Assembly (NCBI RefSeq): GCF_037975245.1
Contig: NC_092573.1
Span: 10,018,001 to 10,082,000 of the forward strand
Source: Apostichopus japonicus
Lineage: Eukaryota; Echinodermata; Holothuroidea; Aspidochirotida; Stichopodidae
DNA: 64,000 nucleotides
Direction: 5' to 3'
This document shows, in pieces, positions 37,689 through 49,749 of this stretch. How positions within the stretch are numbered: position 1 is the stretch's first letter; every line of letters starts with the position of its first letter. The notes beneath the pieces were generated by a model that saw only the letters and a program-made list of their open reading frames with translations, ran no database searches and was not told the origin of the DNA. A program made the translations under genes and the position numbers.

Positions 37689-40568
37689 AAGAATCCTATG
37701 ATATAGTGACCGTTCAGTTGTATTACTTTACATGATCTATGCAACCAGCTGCATTAATAAATTTTGTGATAACTAGAATATCAATACAGTATTTCACGTT
37801 TTAGATAATATTTGTCTTTTTTGGCACATTTAGATTTTTTTTTTGGGGGGGGGAGTATGAAATTGTTACTTGAAAGCAATTTCATCATGGCATCATTACA
37901 TTCAACCACAGACAGCATCATTATAGTTTACGAACATCCAGTCATAAAGAAGTAGCGCTTCACTTCATTATTACATCGATTTCAGAATTTTCTGTCAAGT
38001 GCTGCAGCTTTTGAACATAACCAACCAATTCATCTCTGAAAATGAAGTCTCAATTCATGCACATGACTATAGCTGTTATCTTTACAAAAGACTGATTGAT
38101 TGATTGAAGTGTACTACTTTGTTACTTTGCAACAGATCAGGGCACACTTTGACATCAAATGTTACATGTTAATTGGTTATTCAATTTAAAAGCAAGTTTC
38201 ATTTTAATATAGATCTGTGATATATTTCTACGCAATACTTTACTACATGATGATTGTAAATCAGAAGCCACAAAACCAGTATCTAAGTTCATCATAAAAT
38301 TTTCTGTCTTCTTTGTTTTGAAAATGATAGTTTGAGTAACCCATGGTTACAGTAATACAACTTTACCATCAGATATTGATTACTGCAGTAATTCTAAGAA
38401 ATATCTTGGTCTGCTTCAACCATACATAAACTGAATGATATTTTATTTGTTACATGTACACTAGTACAGATCTATCTATGCATGAATCGACCTGCATTAG
38501 AGAAAAAATTGCTTGGTCACCTGATTAATATTAAAAAAGGTTCAGAGATTGATTAAAATTTCATAATCAGTATTTATCTTTTCGTGATGCAGTTTGTGTT
38601 TTGACATTTATTGTAAATATAAGCTACTCAATCGCGCTGTCAATAGAGACTATGATATTAATATTGAAATTATGGCTGCATTGGTATATTTATTGCAATA
38701 TGTGTATGTCATCTGGTTGGTAGGATGTACATATATGTATAGGGAGGAGTTAACTGTTCAAAGGACAAATTAATTTGTTTTAAATGATTGACTTTATCAG
38801 TTAAAACCAAATATATAAATAAATTTGAAAAATTTAAAGAGGATGGTGGTAGTGCAGATATCAGGGATATACGTGTACATAAAACAAACTGTACGTTTTA
38901 CATGTCACAGTTTGGAAACAGAATTTACTGTCTTAATAATGCAAGCAGATCCAGCAAAGCTAGAAATTGGATTTAACAAAGGGGTTTGTTTAATTGTAGA
39001 TTAATATCTTCCAAGGGTTTAATAGTTAGTAAGGCAGGAGTGTCATCAACACAGACATTCCTACTCCCATGTCCGCCACTTAAAGTCTGACGGACGTAAA
39101 CATAAGACCAAAAGTTTCTCTAATTCTGAAGGAAATGAAGGATATCCCGTCATTCATTATCACTGCAGTCAGGAGGGTAGGAAGCTTCCAAAAAGTGGGG
39201 GGGGGGGGGAACAACATCTGAGGGGCACTTTCTCATTCCACAACCACCACTGGTTATGCTATAAACTGATACACACAGGCCATATCACTTAAATATAAAT
39301 GATGTGTTAGTAAACTATCAATACTATTATAGTGCATGTGACTATATCAACCTACATCTGTACAATATAGAATAATATGCTAGTAGAATGAACTGCAACA
39401 TTGATTTTTTATCTATTGAGATTGTTTATTGTTAACCATGCTACAAAAAGATATGGAATGTCATTTTAAAACTAGCATGTAAAGTATTTAAAATAAAATT
39501 ATATTAAATTTAGCAAAGGCTTAAGATATCCAAAAGACAGTTCTTCATCTAAGGGGCACATTTTATTTGCCAGAATTGCACATTTGCTAGTTTGTAAAAA
39601 AGTGAGGGTGGGGGCACATGCCTCCAGTGCCCCCCGGCTCCTACCCACCTGACTGCAGTGCACAGCTATGCATGGTGACAGAAGTTGTTTTGAAGCCTTA
39701 AACAGAACCAACTCACCGTTGCAAACCACAATGGCTTTAGTATATAATCAAGTATGCTGAAAACAACATGCATAATGTATGTAGTTTAGACAGATATATT
39801 ATTTTTTCTTGAAGGTTGTCAACATCAACATGATTATTTGGTCTACCAAAGGAAGAGAGTAATCCTATGTTTTTTAATGAAGAGAGCTAATTAATGAGAG
39901 GGAATAGTAGCCACATTAAAGGTCAATAGTAATTACTGTCATTGGTATTTACTCAGTCTCTGAGGAGCACTGCTATCCAGTGAAAAATGTGAACCTTCAA
40001 AATCTGTAGATTTATCCAATGCCCAAATGTATTGTTGAAAATAAGATCCTTCTTTTTATATCTAAAAGTTTTCTATTATTATTATTTAAATTGAATTTAA
40101 ATTTCTTTACTTTTAGATATCACAATATGATGAATTTGCAATATAAATTTTACTAGTCAAGATTGATTGTCACTAAATTAATGAATAAAAATCCCCAACT
40201 AATTATTCTCCCCCCCCCCCTTTATTTTCCATTGCACATATTTATGAATGCAGAAATCAAGGTTTGACTAATTAGCTATAAGCATGCACAGTCTATATAT
40301 ATAAGAATGATGGTATCAAACAATGCATTTCAATAGATAAATACAGAACAAAGACAGTATATCAAGCATGATGATAATTCTGTTTTCCACTGACAGAAAG
40401 TTGCATTAGAAATAAGTAAACAAAACTACAGTATATGAATTTTTTCCTGAAATGTAATGATGGTGCTACTGAAGAACTTAGCATACGTTGACTCTGGATG
40501 TGTGACCTGATTTAATTCACTTTGGCTTCAGCTTTGAGTACGTTTTCTGTGTGCTGCCGTTTTGTGAG
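37689..40568. other. Non-coding, no recognised element
   Basis: AT-rich with G/T runs near 37830-37850, a G-run near 39198-39209, a G/C-run segment near 39605-39650 and a C-run near 40211-40220. No gene recognised. Confidence 0.4.
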
Positions 40569-40712
40569 GAATCTAACCGTAATTGTAATTACCGACTTTG
40601 CGACCCGCATTATATAGCATTCCTAACTTTGCAATCCGCTGTCACCCGCACAATTTTGCAAGGTTGGTAAGAGTGACTTCAAAGTTTTCCTTTTCCGGAA
40701 ACCAAAAATGGA
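40569..40712 (-). repeat. Dispersed repeat R1, copy 2
   Basis: The reverse complement aligns along its length with 5416-5553, from GGTTTCCGGAAAAGGAAAA to ATTACGGTTAGATTC. It is diverged and non-coding. Confidence 0.75.
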
Positions 40713-43700
40713 GAAACGCCTCAATCCAGACCCTAATTATGGCTATTTAGTACTGTTAAGGTTTTCTTTGGCCACTTAAAAAACATAGAACAGCTAGTAT
40801 TTTTCTCACAAGAAAGTATTTGGAAAGCCATTATAGATGATTGCACGAATAATGCAGGAAAATTGACCACACTGCTGTATATTTCCATAAAATTCTTGAA
40901 TCAACCATGAATCATGTTTTAATATATCCATTTCTTTTCAATAGCATCAAAAATATGTTGTTGACTCTTTGAATTTGTTTAAAAAAGCTGTAGCACTCTG
41001 TACACAAGGGAAAACATTTCCATAAAATATACAGATTTACAGTTTTAAAACTATTGCCTTACAGCCTGTGGGAAAGTGAAGCAAAACTGTGAAAAGTATC
41101 TGATTGCGAGAGCGTGTGTCACTTTTGAGCCCCACGAAAAGTCAGCAACAGAGGCCCGCGGAGTGTTCTGCATGAAGTACATGAGTTAACTAGATTAGGT
41201 CGAGCATCGCAAAGCTGGATGGTAGAAGATACTGGTTGGAGAGCAATGTTGGAGATCAAAGCAAATCAAAGCATAAAAATGCTAAAATTGATGGTAAAAG
41301 TTTTCCAAACAGCTGATCATGTAGGAAGAAGCTTATTCAAATTGGAAGATATGTATATAGCAGGGCTTTGAGGTATTTGTCATGATACGGAAGAATGAAA
41401 ACTCTAGCAGATCTTCTAAAATATGATATTATTGAGCCACTTGATTAATTTAAATTTGTGACATTTCTTCATTATTTATTGACAATGTATATTTTCTGTG
41501 ATGGATAATTAATGGCCATTCTAAAATATTGAACTCATATATCATTTTCTAGCTGGTACTGGCATGTTTTCCCTCCAACACCACTGCTTATGATTTGCAT
41601 GAAAATGTTAATAAATAAATAAAGGGGAATTAAGTTTAAATCATACCATCTTCTACAGTAGGTGTTACATGTATGACATCACACAGAAACTGGCAGCCTA
41701 AGGATATGAACTTAATACCATGATATTTTTTTTTTAGTTTTCACAGAATTGTATAAAGTTTAATACATTGAAAGGGGTATAGACGGTTGGCAGGTAGAAG
41801 GAAACCAGATGAGAGTTTCGACCAATCAGTTAGAGATTTAAAATTTCAGTGGTTAAGCTGTTTGCATGTTGTATTGTTACAAATTCACAATCATAATGTT
41901 CATAATCAGGGCAAGTTTTAGGACAAAAAAAAGGTCTTATTTTTTGTTGTCAGAACAGCAAATTTGGTAATGTCTGAAAAATATATACCAAAATAACAAA
42001 GAATGATCAATATGTACACTGTAAGAGAGATTTGTAGATTTGAAAATAGAAGACCAGGCATATTTTAGGCAAAGAAACCTCTCCTAAAGGTGGATCATAT
42101 AGGCCCTACACTACTTTGTTTAGTATTTTCAAAGTGATGGAGGGCCATGCCAATTTATCAGTTTACCTATTTGGGGATATTTATTCATATGAAATCTGAA
42201 TTAGATGTAAACATCTAGTCGACCACTGGACGACCTACAAAGCTCATTTTAGTTGTCAAACAGTAATATGGTCGCCTCGGACAACAGGACGACCATCGAA
42301 GATTTGCCTTATAATGAAAGACTAGAGTATAAACTCATTTGGTCATTTTAGTTCCAGATTACTTTTTTTTTATAAGGCAAACTACAGACAAACTTCAAGA
42401 AGTGATAAAATACAGAGAATAGAAAATCCGGTTCATATTCCTGTCTTCATGGATCGTTCTTTAGATGAGAAATAAAAATACATAAATATATTCAAAATGA
42501 GCATTATTTACAAAAAGTTAGCATTTACAACCAACAGACCACAGTTGGCGTTGATCGCTATTTTCGACTCATTAACAAGTTTAATAACATCGTTAATTCT
42601 CGCGAAGTAATGTGAACCTACCTGACCACCATTAACAGAAGATGTACATCCATAGATTACATGAATTTAATCAACAAATATTTCGATGTAAGTTTCAGAT
42701 ACTGAGAATTTGATTTTGAACTGACGATGTGGAATAATTTCTCCCATTTAAGTGTCACTATGTCTGCCACTTGACTATCCCTTTAACTTTTGCCGTTATG
42801 TAGTACCTTCTTCCTCTTTAAGATTCTCTACAGCAGTACTTTACAAAATTATCTATTCTGTTAACAAGGCGTTTTCACATTTTCTCCATCAGTGTCCTTT
42901 CCTCTCATCCAGTCAAAAAAGAAAAGACCCTTCACTACATTCTAATATTTATTCTAATCAACTTAATAGCATTCCTTTTGGCCACAGCTGAGACAAGGGA
43001 TAAATTACCAATCCACTCACATTTTATTCAAATTTCTTAAGCTTCAATTGAGGAAATTCCTGTTCAACCAAACCTCAAACTAGGTCAGATACATGGCCTA
43101 TCTCAAGATATTGCCAAATTCTGTCTTTTTTTCTTCTTTTTTTGCATTAGATATGAGAATTGCTACTAATAATCTACAGAAGCATGAACCATAGCGCCCT
43201 AGTTGAGCGAAATGGGTTCTTGTTGCTAAGAATATATAAAATTATGGATTTCTATGGAAAACTGTTTTGAAATCACATGTGATGTTTTGTGATTATATAT
43301 GTTATATAGGAAGTGTGCAGGATGGGTATATACAGGAAAAGGAAGGGCTTAGTCTAGAAATGTTATTTAACAACTTTAGATTTTTCAGGGAAAAGCTTTT
43401 AATAATGGATTCCAATTAATTATCTTTCATTTTTAAAACACTATTTATAAATTTGTTTGTTTATAAATTTGTTTGTCCTCTGGGTCTAGCAATAGCAATG
43501 TATTGTAAGTGTGATAATTCACTAACAAAGCAATCAGGTTTGTATCAAATATGTTTATAGACTGTGGAGGAAGTGAATAAACTTGTTTGAAATTGTGAAA
43601 TATTTCTAGCGTAGTACTACCTTTATTTTCTTTAATTTTATTTAATCTAAATGCTAAAATTTTGCATTGCATGCAGGCATATTACTGTGCAAACACTGGA

Positions 43701-44705
43701 AAATGTTTCTTTTATTCTTCGTGACAACATCATTCTTTCCGTGAACATTGCTAGAAATTTTAAAAGGTCTCTCCTCTTTCCCAAAAGCACAGTGCTTAAT
43801 TTAATACCACTAAAGTACTAACGGTTTTGTGCAATAAATTTTCAAATTTGCAGGACGTTACTCTTAAATACTGAAATTTATGAACAATTATGTGAAAAAA
43901 TTTCTATTCTCCTTCGAGCTATATTACCCTAGAATAAGAGCATGAACTGCACTGTAACTGGATGAAACCACCTTACAGGGTTATCTTTAAAGGATAAGCA
44001 AACATAGTCAGAGTCCCTTTTGTAGTCGGTGTTTGTCTTACTCAAGGGTTTCAATATTCCCTCCTAAAGAAACTAACCATAGGAAAATAGCAATGACATT
44101 TAAAACCTGCACTGGAAACTCAGAACTAACAAGTTCGGAGGAAAACAAGAAAAAAAAAGTGTTGTGTGTAAGTTGAATTGGCTTTCAAATTCAATGAAGT
44201 CATTTAAAAGGCAGAAAATGTGAGTGCTGCGCATGTTGATGATAACGACAATCTTGTGTTATTTCGTTGTCGTGGCAATGTGCTGTATATATCACTAGCA
44301 CAGCTGAGACAAGCAGAAATGCTCTCCTCTTCAGATTAGGACTGGGTTTTTTAAGTTTTTTTTAACTGCTTTTGAATATTGCGTGCATCTATAAATCATG
44401 CTTAAATGAGGTATATTCCTTCAGAATTGCTGTAGGTACATATAGTTGTACTTAGGATATATATACATATTCATATGGTTTACGAGTAATTGAAATGTCA
44501 GAGCGACTTACATAATTATAGCAATTTATCAGAATATTTCAGTTGGTGTTATATCAATGCATCCTGTAGTTTTTATGCTCGGAGAATGTGTAGCCTATAC
44601 ACTGTAGGTTGCATGAGATTGGAACAGTTGATAAGACTGTCTTTCAAAATGATTCATTGAAATGAAAGAACTGATGTAAAGATAAACTTAAAATTAAAAA
44701 AACTT
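40713..44705. other. Non-coding, no recognised element
   Basis: AT-rich sequence. No exon, RNA gene or repeat copy was recognised up to the SINE target-site duplication. Confidence 0.4.
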
Positions 44706-44726
44706 CATTCAAAGATAGCTGTTTCA
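44706..44726. repeat. SINE target-site duplication, left
   Basis: Twenty-one bases (CATTCAAAGATAG plus CTGTTTCA) are repeated exactly at 51496-51516. They bracket the SINE that contains the DIRS element. Confidence 0.9.
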
Positions 44727-44731
44727 TTCAA

Positions 44732-44833
44732 GGGAGTGTTAGCTCAGTGGTTAACGCCGGTGCCGAGTTCGAATCACTCCAAGATTAATATATGTCGTCC
44801 AGTTACAGAGTTGTTGACAATTGACACTTCATA
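44732..44833 (+). mobile_element. tRNA-derived SINE (S1), 5' half
   Basis: Begins GGGAGTGTTAGCTCAGTGG (RNA polymerase III A-box region), followed after a short gap by a B box GAGTTCGAATC. The anticodon-arm region present in the copy at 55.5 kb is deleted here. It continues through GTCGTCCAGTTACAGAGTTG to the DIRS insertion point. The 3' half resumes at 51377. Confidence 0.9.
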
Positions 44834-44967
44834 ATTTACTTCGCTCCTCGCTTACCTGTCTCCTCACAACCTTAGCACCTCATTCTACCGTGCCTATAAA
44901 GTCCTGGTAAATAAATAACACTGTGCGCCCTCTATGACCGGACCCCCCTTCCGGTCCCTCCTCCTTT
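44834..44967 (+). repeat. DIRS left terminus and inverted terminal repeat
   Basis: The outer 17 bases (44834-44850, ATTTACTTCGCTCCTCG) are unique to this end. They are followed by 117 bases (44851-44967) whose reverse complement is identical to 51220-51336 by eye. The outer end plus part of the repeat also appears inverted in the internal region at 50644-50690. Confidence 0.95.
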
Positions 44968-45566
44968 TTCATTCTACCATTCCAAGTGCCTACACGCATA
45001 TTTTTCTTGTGGATAGTTTCCTTGGAAAATTGTCTTGGTTTTCTTCGACGATCGCCGGAAGTTTTTTAGCTTCGGATCTTTAGAAGTTTGACAGTCCTTT
45101 CCTGACCGATAAGTATCCTTTTTATCAAAAAGGGAGGGTTTTGGGGACTGTTTTCGTAGTGCGTTTCCTCCTCGGGTTGGTTTGCGGCGGGGTTAGCAGT
45201 TCCGCGAAACTGCCTAGGTTCCCGCCCTATTCCTCCCCACGCTATAGCGTGTTGTTGTTTTTGTGTTTTCTTAGCTTGTTTACTAGCTTTCTTCCCCCCA
45301 ATTAGTTTCTCTCGTCCCCCTTTTGGGGATTCATATTGCTCACATATATTCACTCTTTTTCGTATGTATTTCTCGCTCTCTCATTTTTGTTTCAGCTTGC
45401 ATTTTCATGTTAGGCCACCCCGTAGCGTTACCTTGTTTACCGTTGCTAGGTTACGCTACGCTCCACCTAAGCCTAATTCCCTCCCTAGTTCTCCCCTCTT
45501 ACGTTAAGCTTCTATTGTTGTTCATTTATCACTAAGAAGTAATCTTCCTTAATCCGGTTATTCAGC
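44968..45566 (+). promoter_or_regulatory. DIRS 5' leader
   Basis: A 600-bp untranslated leader between the left repeat and the gag-like ATG. Its ATAAGTATCC word and surroundings are shared with the relics at 54.9 kb and 58.8 kb, so it is a conserved part of the family and probably carries promoter or leader functions. No TATA box is claimed. Confidence 0.5.
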
Positions 45567-47687
45567 ATGTCACGCAATCCATTGAAGTGCATCAACTGCT
45601 CTATGTTTCGCCCAGGCAGAGCCTGGGACGAACACGACCTTTGTCCAAAATGCAGATCCTGCACTCGACGAGACCCCTGCCTGGTGTGTATTAAGTTTAC
45701 ACCAGCTCAGTGGCAGGACATCGACCTGTGGCTTGAGGGCTTACGTAGCAAGCTCCAGGGAAGGCTGGACTCGATCCCGAGCGCAATCGGGGCGCCGGAG
45801 GTTCCAGGAATAACGGGAGATAGAGAGGAGGAGGGAGTAGTAGAGAGAGAGGTGGAGGAGAGTGGCCAGGAGAGGGCCGAAGGAGAGAAAGAGGTAGAGA
45901 GAGAGGAAAGAGAAAGAGAAAGAATTCCCCTAACGGCCCCGGCTACGTCCGGATCAGTTACGGCCAGAGGGAAGGGCAGGAGCAAAGGCAAGGCTCCTGC
46001 CAGGAAAAGACCTCCAAAGCAGAGGCACAGCTCGGCCGGGCTGGAGACTCCGTCTCAGTCCGGGCCGCAGCTAAACAGACCCACAGAGCGCGGCCCCCCG
46101 GCCGTGGGAGGCTCGGGTCCTAAAGAGAGAGCAACCGAGGGGACGCGGAGACGGAGCCGGTCCCGTTCCAGGGAGCCGGACAGGGAGCCGGAGAGGCGGG
46201 TTCCGACGGAGATCCCGGCCCGAGAAAGTAGGGAGAGAGAGTCCTCCCGCCGACCCAGAAGGGAGAGATCGGGGTCGCATACAAGATCCCCAAGACGTAG
46301 AGAGAGGAAGAGATACTCTCCAATCTCCGACGAGTCCTCGGACTCTTCCGACGATGGATACAGAAGATCCAAGAGGAGGCGCCGGTCCCCGAGACGGCGT
46401 CAGGAAGAGGAACCAGCTTGGCTTTCCAAACTCACCGGCCTGCTACGGCCCCTGCTGGAGCAAAGGACGTCCACGGTAGCCGACGTGGCACCGGGCCCTA
46501 CCAGCCCCGTATCGACCATGGCCCCGCAACCGGCCCCGGACCCGGACGCTCTGGATTGCAGAGCGTCGGTGAATCTTTCCGGCTTGGAGGACGAAGGGGA
46601 GCCCATAGATCCAGATCCTCTCGACTACGATCCTATGGAGGACAGCTTTGGTCACAATTACGAACCGGAGGAAGCACCCGTGACAGGAGGAGCCCTCCCA
46701 CAGGAGCTAATAACACGGGCGGCAGACATATTCAGACGACACCTGGGGTTCGAGGAACCCGAGACGCAACCGCAGAAGGCGGGCCGGGTATCAAAATTGA
46801 CGGCGACCGGCGAAGCGTCATATAAGCCCAAAACTACCATACCAGTAGACGCAACCTGTTATGACAGATTTGAGGCCATTGCCAACAAGACCAAGTGGAC
46901 GGCCTTCCCGGCCAGGGCAGATAGAGCGGTCAGGGTACCTGACGAGGCATGGAAGGATCTATTCAGATGCCCAACCATTCCCCAGGAGGCCAAGGAGAGA
47001 TTAAAAGCCGAACAAGGGGCCTCATCCACACACGTGTTCAAGACCCCGGACCAGAGGAAGCTAGAAGAGCTTTTGGTAGAGGTGGACATGGCAGCCCGTT
47101 CGGGCATGAAGTTCGCATCGGTACTAATGCTATCAGCCGAAGTCCTTATGCGACACCACCAACAGCTCCCTGAGGACAGCAGCCAAGTATCCAGGGACGA
47201 AGCGGGCCAGCTCCTCCTGCTGCTGGGCCCCCTCGTCAGACTCGCGTACGATCAATTTGCAAGGGTCGCTACCAGGTCCGTTAAGGCCCGTAGACAAAAC
47301 ATCGTCTCCGCCATCCACTGGCCTTCGACGGAGGCGAAGGACAGAATGCTGGAACTACCAATCCTCGGGGAAGACCTTTTTGCGGGCTGCTTCCAAAAGA
47401 AACTCCAGGAAGAGGTAGCCCGAAGGGAGACTCTGGCCAAATCAGAATTCCGACCCCCACCTACCCAGAGAACCAGACCCTTCCGCCCGAGGGAGAGCAG
47501 AGCACCTAGGGGAACGAGAGCAGCACCCGCCAAATCTATGAGCAGAGGAGCTCTCAGAGGCCGAAGCCGGGGGGCAGCCTTCCGTCCAACCCGCCCCTGG
47601 GCCCCCAGAGGAGGCAGAGGCTCCACGTCGACCAGACGGGACAGTGACCGCTCCTCCAATCGACCAGCGTTCGCCGCCCAGCCCTAG
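45567..47687 (+). CDS. DIRS ORF1, gag-like protein
   Basis: A 706-residue frame starting at ATG 45567. The N-terminus holds a cysteine cluster (CINC, then CPKCRSC, then CLVC within the first about 40 residues) that could bind zinc. A long Glu/Arg-rich and SR/RS-rich region follows (about residues 85-270), then an acidic stretch, a more globular region (about 380-650) and an Arg/Gly-rich tail suited to nucleic-acid binding. The position before RT and the composition fit the gag-like ORF1 of DIRS elements, which is presumed to package RNA; sequence alone does not prove it. The stop is a single TAG (47685-47687), after which the same frame stays open to the recombinase. It overlaps ORF2 by 44 bases. 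Confidence 0.85.
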   Translation: MSRNPLKCINCSMFRPGRAWDEHDLCPKCRSCTRRDPCLVCIKFTPAQWQDIDLWLEGLRSKLQGRLDSIPSAIGAPEVPGITGDREEEGVVEREVEESGQERAEGEKEVEREERERERIPLTAPATSGSVTARGKGRSKGKAPARKRPPKQRHSSAGLETPSQSGPQLNRPTERGPPAVGGSGPKERATEGTRRRSRSRSREPDREPERRVPTEIPARESRERESSRRPRRERSGSHTRSPRRRERKRYSPISDESSDSSDDGYRRSKRRRRSPRRRQEEEPAWLSKLTGLLRPLLEQRTSTVADVAPGPTSPVSTMAPQPAPDPDALDCRASVNLSGLEDEGEPIDPDPLDYDPMEDSFGHNYEPEEAPVTGGALPQELITRAADIFRRHLGFEEPETQPQKAGRVSKLTATGEASYKPKTTIPVDATCYDRFEAIANKTKWTAFPARADRAVRVPDEAWKDLFRCPTIPQEAKERLKAEQGASSTHVFKTPDQRKLEELLVEVDMAARSGMKFASVLMLSAEVLMRHHQQLPEDSSQVSRDEAGQLLLLLGPLVRLAYDQFARVATRSVKARRQNIVSAIHWPSTEAKDRMLELPILGEDLFAGCFQKKLQEEVARRETLAKSEFRPPPTQRTRPFRPRESRAPRGTRAAPAKSMSRGALRGRSRGAAFRPTRPWAPRGGRGSTSTRRDSDRSSNRPAFAAQP

Positions 47688-49749
47688 GGGTGCCCACCTC
47701 ACCGCGGCCATTCCGCCGGTGGGGGGGAGACTAACAAACTTCTCCCAGCAATGGGAATTTATTGGCGGGGACAAGTGGGTGTTGGACACAGTCAAACACG
47801 GGTACAAAATAGAATTCTCCTCCAGCCCACCTTTCGGGGGCGGAGGAAGGCAGACACTCACACCCACGGACCCCGTCAAACGCTTAGCCCTAGAAGGGGA
47901 AATTCTGGCCCTGCTGGCCAAGCAGGCAATTACAAGAGTTCCGGAAGAGACGGGACCACTCTTCCGGTCCTCCTTTTTTCTGACCAAAAAACGGGACGGC
48001 ACCTGGCGTCCCATTCTAAACCTAAAACCCCTGAACACAAAACACATCAGACCAAAACACTTCCGTATGGAGACCTTAAACTTAATATTACCCCTACTCA
48101 GAAAGGGCATGTGGGCGGCGACCGTAGACTTACGGGACGCCTACCTGCACATCTTGATACACAAAGAACACCGACGATTCCTAGCGTTCCGGTACGCAGA
48201 ACAAGACTACCAGTTCCGGGCGCTCCCATTCGGCCTAGCCACGGCTCCCAGAACCTTCACGAGAGTCGCGGGAGCAGTAGTCGCCTACCTCAGAAAAAGA
48301 GGGGTCACCCTCTACGTATATCTAGACGACTGGTTGGTAGTAGGGAACAGTCTATCGGAAGCAACCAACAACGTCCACAAAACGCTCCAGACCCTTCAAG
48401 AACTGGGCTGGATCGTGAACCAGAAGAAATCACGGCTATCACCCTCCCAGACGATCCAGTTCCTCGGGGCCATACTGGACTTCACCACCGGGGTAGCCCG
48501 ACCCTCAGAAGAAAGAGTCGCGGCAGTCAAGGCGACCACACAACAGATCTTGGCACACCGGGGGTCACCAACGGGGACATGGCTCCGGGCCCTGGGACTC
48601 ATGGCCAGCCTCGTCGATATAGTGAGACTGTGCAGGCTACACATGCGACCTCTGCAACTGCACCTGCTGAGGTCCGCAGACCCTACAGACCCAGACAAAA
48701 CAACGCTCATCTACAGGTCAGAGGAGGTCACACAACACTTTCGATGGTGGCTCGACCCAAACAACTGGAGTTCAGGGGTACCCTTCGCGATACAGCTACC
48801 AATGACATCGATAACGACGGACGCGTCACTGTCCGGATGGGGAGCTCACTGGAGCAATCGCACAGCATGGGGGACGTGGTCCCAAACAGAAACATCTCTC
48901 CACATCAACATCCTGGAGATGATGGCGGTCAAAAGAGCCCTGGAAGCTTTCAACGACCACGTACAGGGAACGATAACCACAATCTTCACCGACAACACGA
49001 CAGTGGTGGCCTACATCAATCGGCAGGGGGGCACCCGCTCAGAGAGACTGTGCCGACTCGCGTGGGAGGTGATAACAGCGGCCGAGGACTCCGGCACGAT
49101 CCTAAGGGCTTCCCACATCGCAGGCAAGCTCAACGTGATGGCGGACGCCCTATCCAGGGGGCATATAGACCCCAACGAATGGTCTCTGGAACAGGAGACT
49201 TGCGACAGAATCTTTTCGATCTTCGGCAGGCCCACGATAGACCTGTTCGCAACACACAAGAACAACAAACTCCAGACCTTCTGTTCCAGACGATTCCACC
49301 CCCTGGCCTACCACACGGACGCAATGTCCCTCTCCTGGGACCACATGGATGCGTACATCTTCCCGCCGCTATGTATGATCGGACAAGTCCTCAGGAAAAT
49401 TCGGAACTCCAAGGGCAGGTTCACACTAATAGCCCCGTTCTGGCCTCGCAGACCCTGGTTCGCCGAGATCCCCCAACTCCTCATGGACGTCCCAGTGAGT
49501 CTACCGGACAAGCCCCACCTACTGTCCCAGAGACAGGGAACTCTCTCCCACCCAGACATCAAGGGGTTACAATTAGTTGCCTGGAGGCTGTCCGGTCTTC
49601 CCTACGACAGAGAGGCTTTTCAGAAGCAGCTGCCGCGATGGCAGCCGACGCTAGAAGGGGAACGACCGCAGCGACTTACGATTCCCGTCTGCGGAAGTTC
49701 GACCAATGGTGCCGACCGAGACAGATACTGCTGCCTGCTGCCTCTGTGA
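47644..49749 (+). CDS. DIRS ORF2, reverse transcriptase - RNase H - methyltransferase-like
   Basis: A 701-residue frame. The RT fingers/palm show FFLTKKRDGTWRPILNL (about 111-127), VDLRDAY (161-167, catalytic Asp), LPFGLATAP and YLDD (226-229, catalytic pair). RNase H follows with TDASLSGWGA (Asp about 393), ILEMMAVKRAL (Glu about 425), FTDNTTVVAYI (Asp about 450) and ADALSR (Asp about 501). Residues about 525-615 contain DLFA and a FPP motif, the region described in DIRS elements as an adenine-methyltransferase-like domain; it looks degenerate and its activity is doubtful. The protein copies element RNA to DNA and removes the RNA. The start overlaps the end of ORF1, and the C-terminus overlaps the recombinase frame. 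No stops, and catalytic residues are intact. Confidence 0.95.
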   Translation: MTAPPIDQRSPPSPRGAHLTAAIPPVGGRLTNFSQQWEFIGGDKWVLDTVKHGYKIEFSSSPPFGGGGRQTLTPTDPVKRLALEGEILALLAKQAITRVPEETGPLFRSSFFLTKKRDGTWRPILNLKPLNTKHIRPKHFRMETLNLILPLLRKGMWAATVDLRDAYLHILIHKEHRRFLAFRYAEQDYQFRALPFGLATAPRTFTRVAGAVVAYLRKRGVTLYVYLDDWLVVGNSLSEATNNVHKTLQTLQELGWIVNQKKSRLSPSQTIQFLGAILDFTTGVARPSEERVAAVKATTQQILAHRGSPTGTWLRALGLMASLVDIVRLCRLHMRPLQLHLLRSADPTDPDKTTLIYRSEEVTQHFRWWLDPNNWSSGVPFAIQLPMTSITTDASLSGWGAHWSNRTAWGTWSQTETSLHINILEMMAVKRALEAFNDHVQGTITTIFTDNTTVVAYINRQGGTRSERLCRLAWEVITAAEDSGTILRASHIAGKLNVMADALSRGHIDPNEWSLEQETCDRIFSIFGRPTIDLFATHKNNKLQTFCSRRFHPLAYHTDAMSLSWDHMDAYIFPPLCMIGQVLRKIRNSKGRFTLIAPFWPRRPWFAEIPQLLMDVPVSLPDKPHLLSQRQGTLSHPDIKGLQLVAWRLSGLPYDREAFQKQLPRWQPTLEGERPQRLTIPVCGSSTNGADRDRYCCLLPL
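47688..49577 (+). other. Stop-free frame opposite RT/RNase H, continuous with YR
   Basis: In the frame of both ORF1 and the recombinase, no stop codon occurs from 47688 to the recombinase domain; the first ATG is at 47751. The conceptual product here is low-complexity (Arg/Gly/His/Pro-rich) with no recognisable domain, so it is not called as a domain-bearing gene. A single TAG at 47685-47687 separates it from ORF1. Confidence 0.6.

Noticed and set aside
44732-44790. tRNA gene call at the SINE S1 head
   Set aside because: The anticodon arm is deleted and the body and tail match another SINE copy, so this is a SINE promoter, not a tRNA.
45707-47659. Several minus-strand frames of 60-135 codons in the DIRS gag region
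   Set aside because: Shadows caused by the GC-rich, codon-biased sense frame; no domains.
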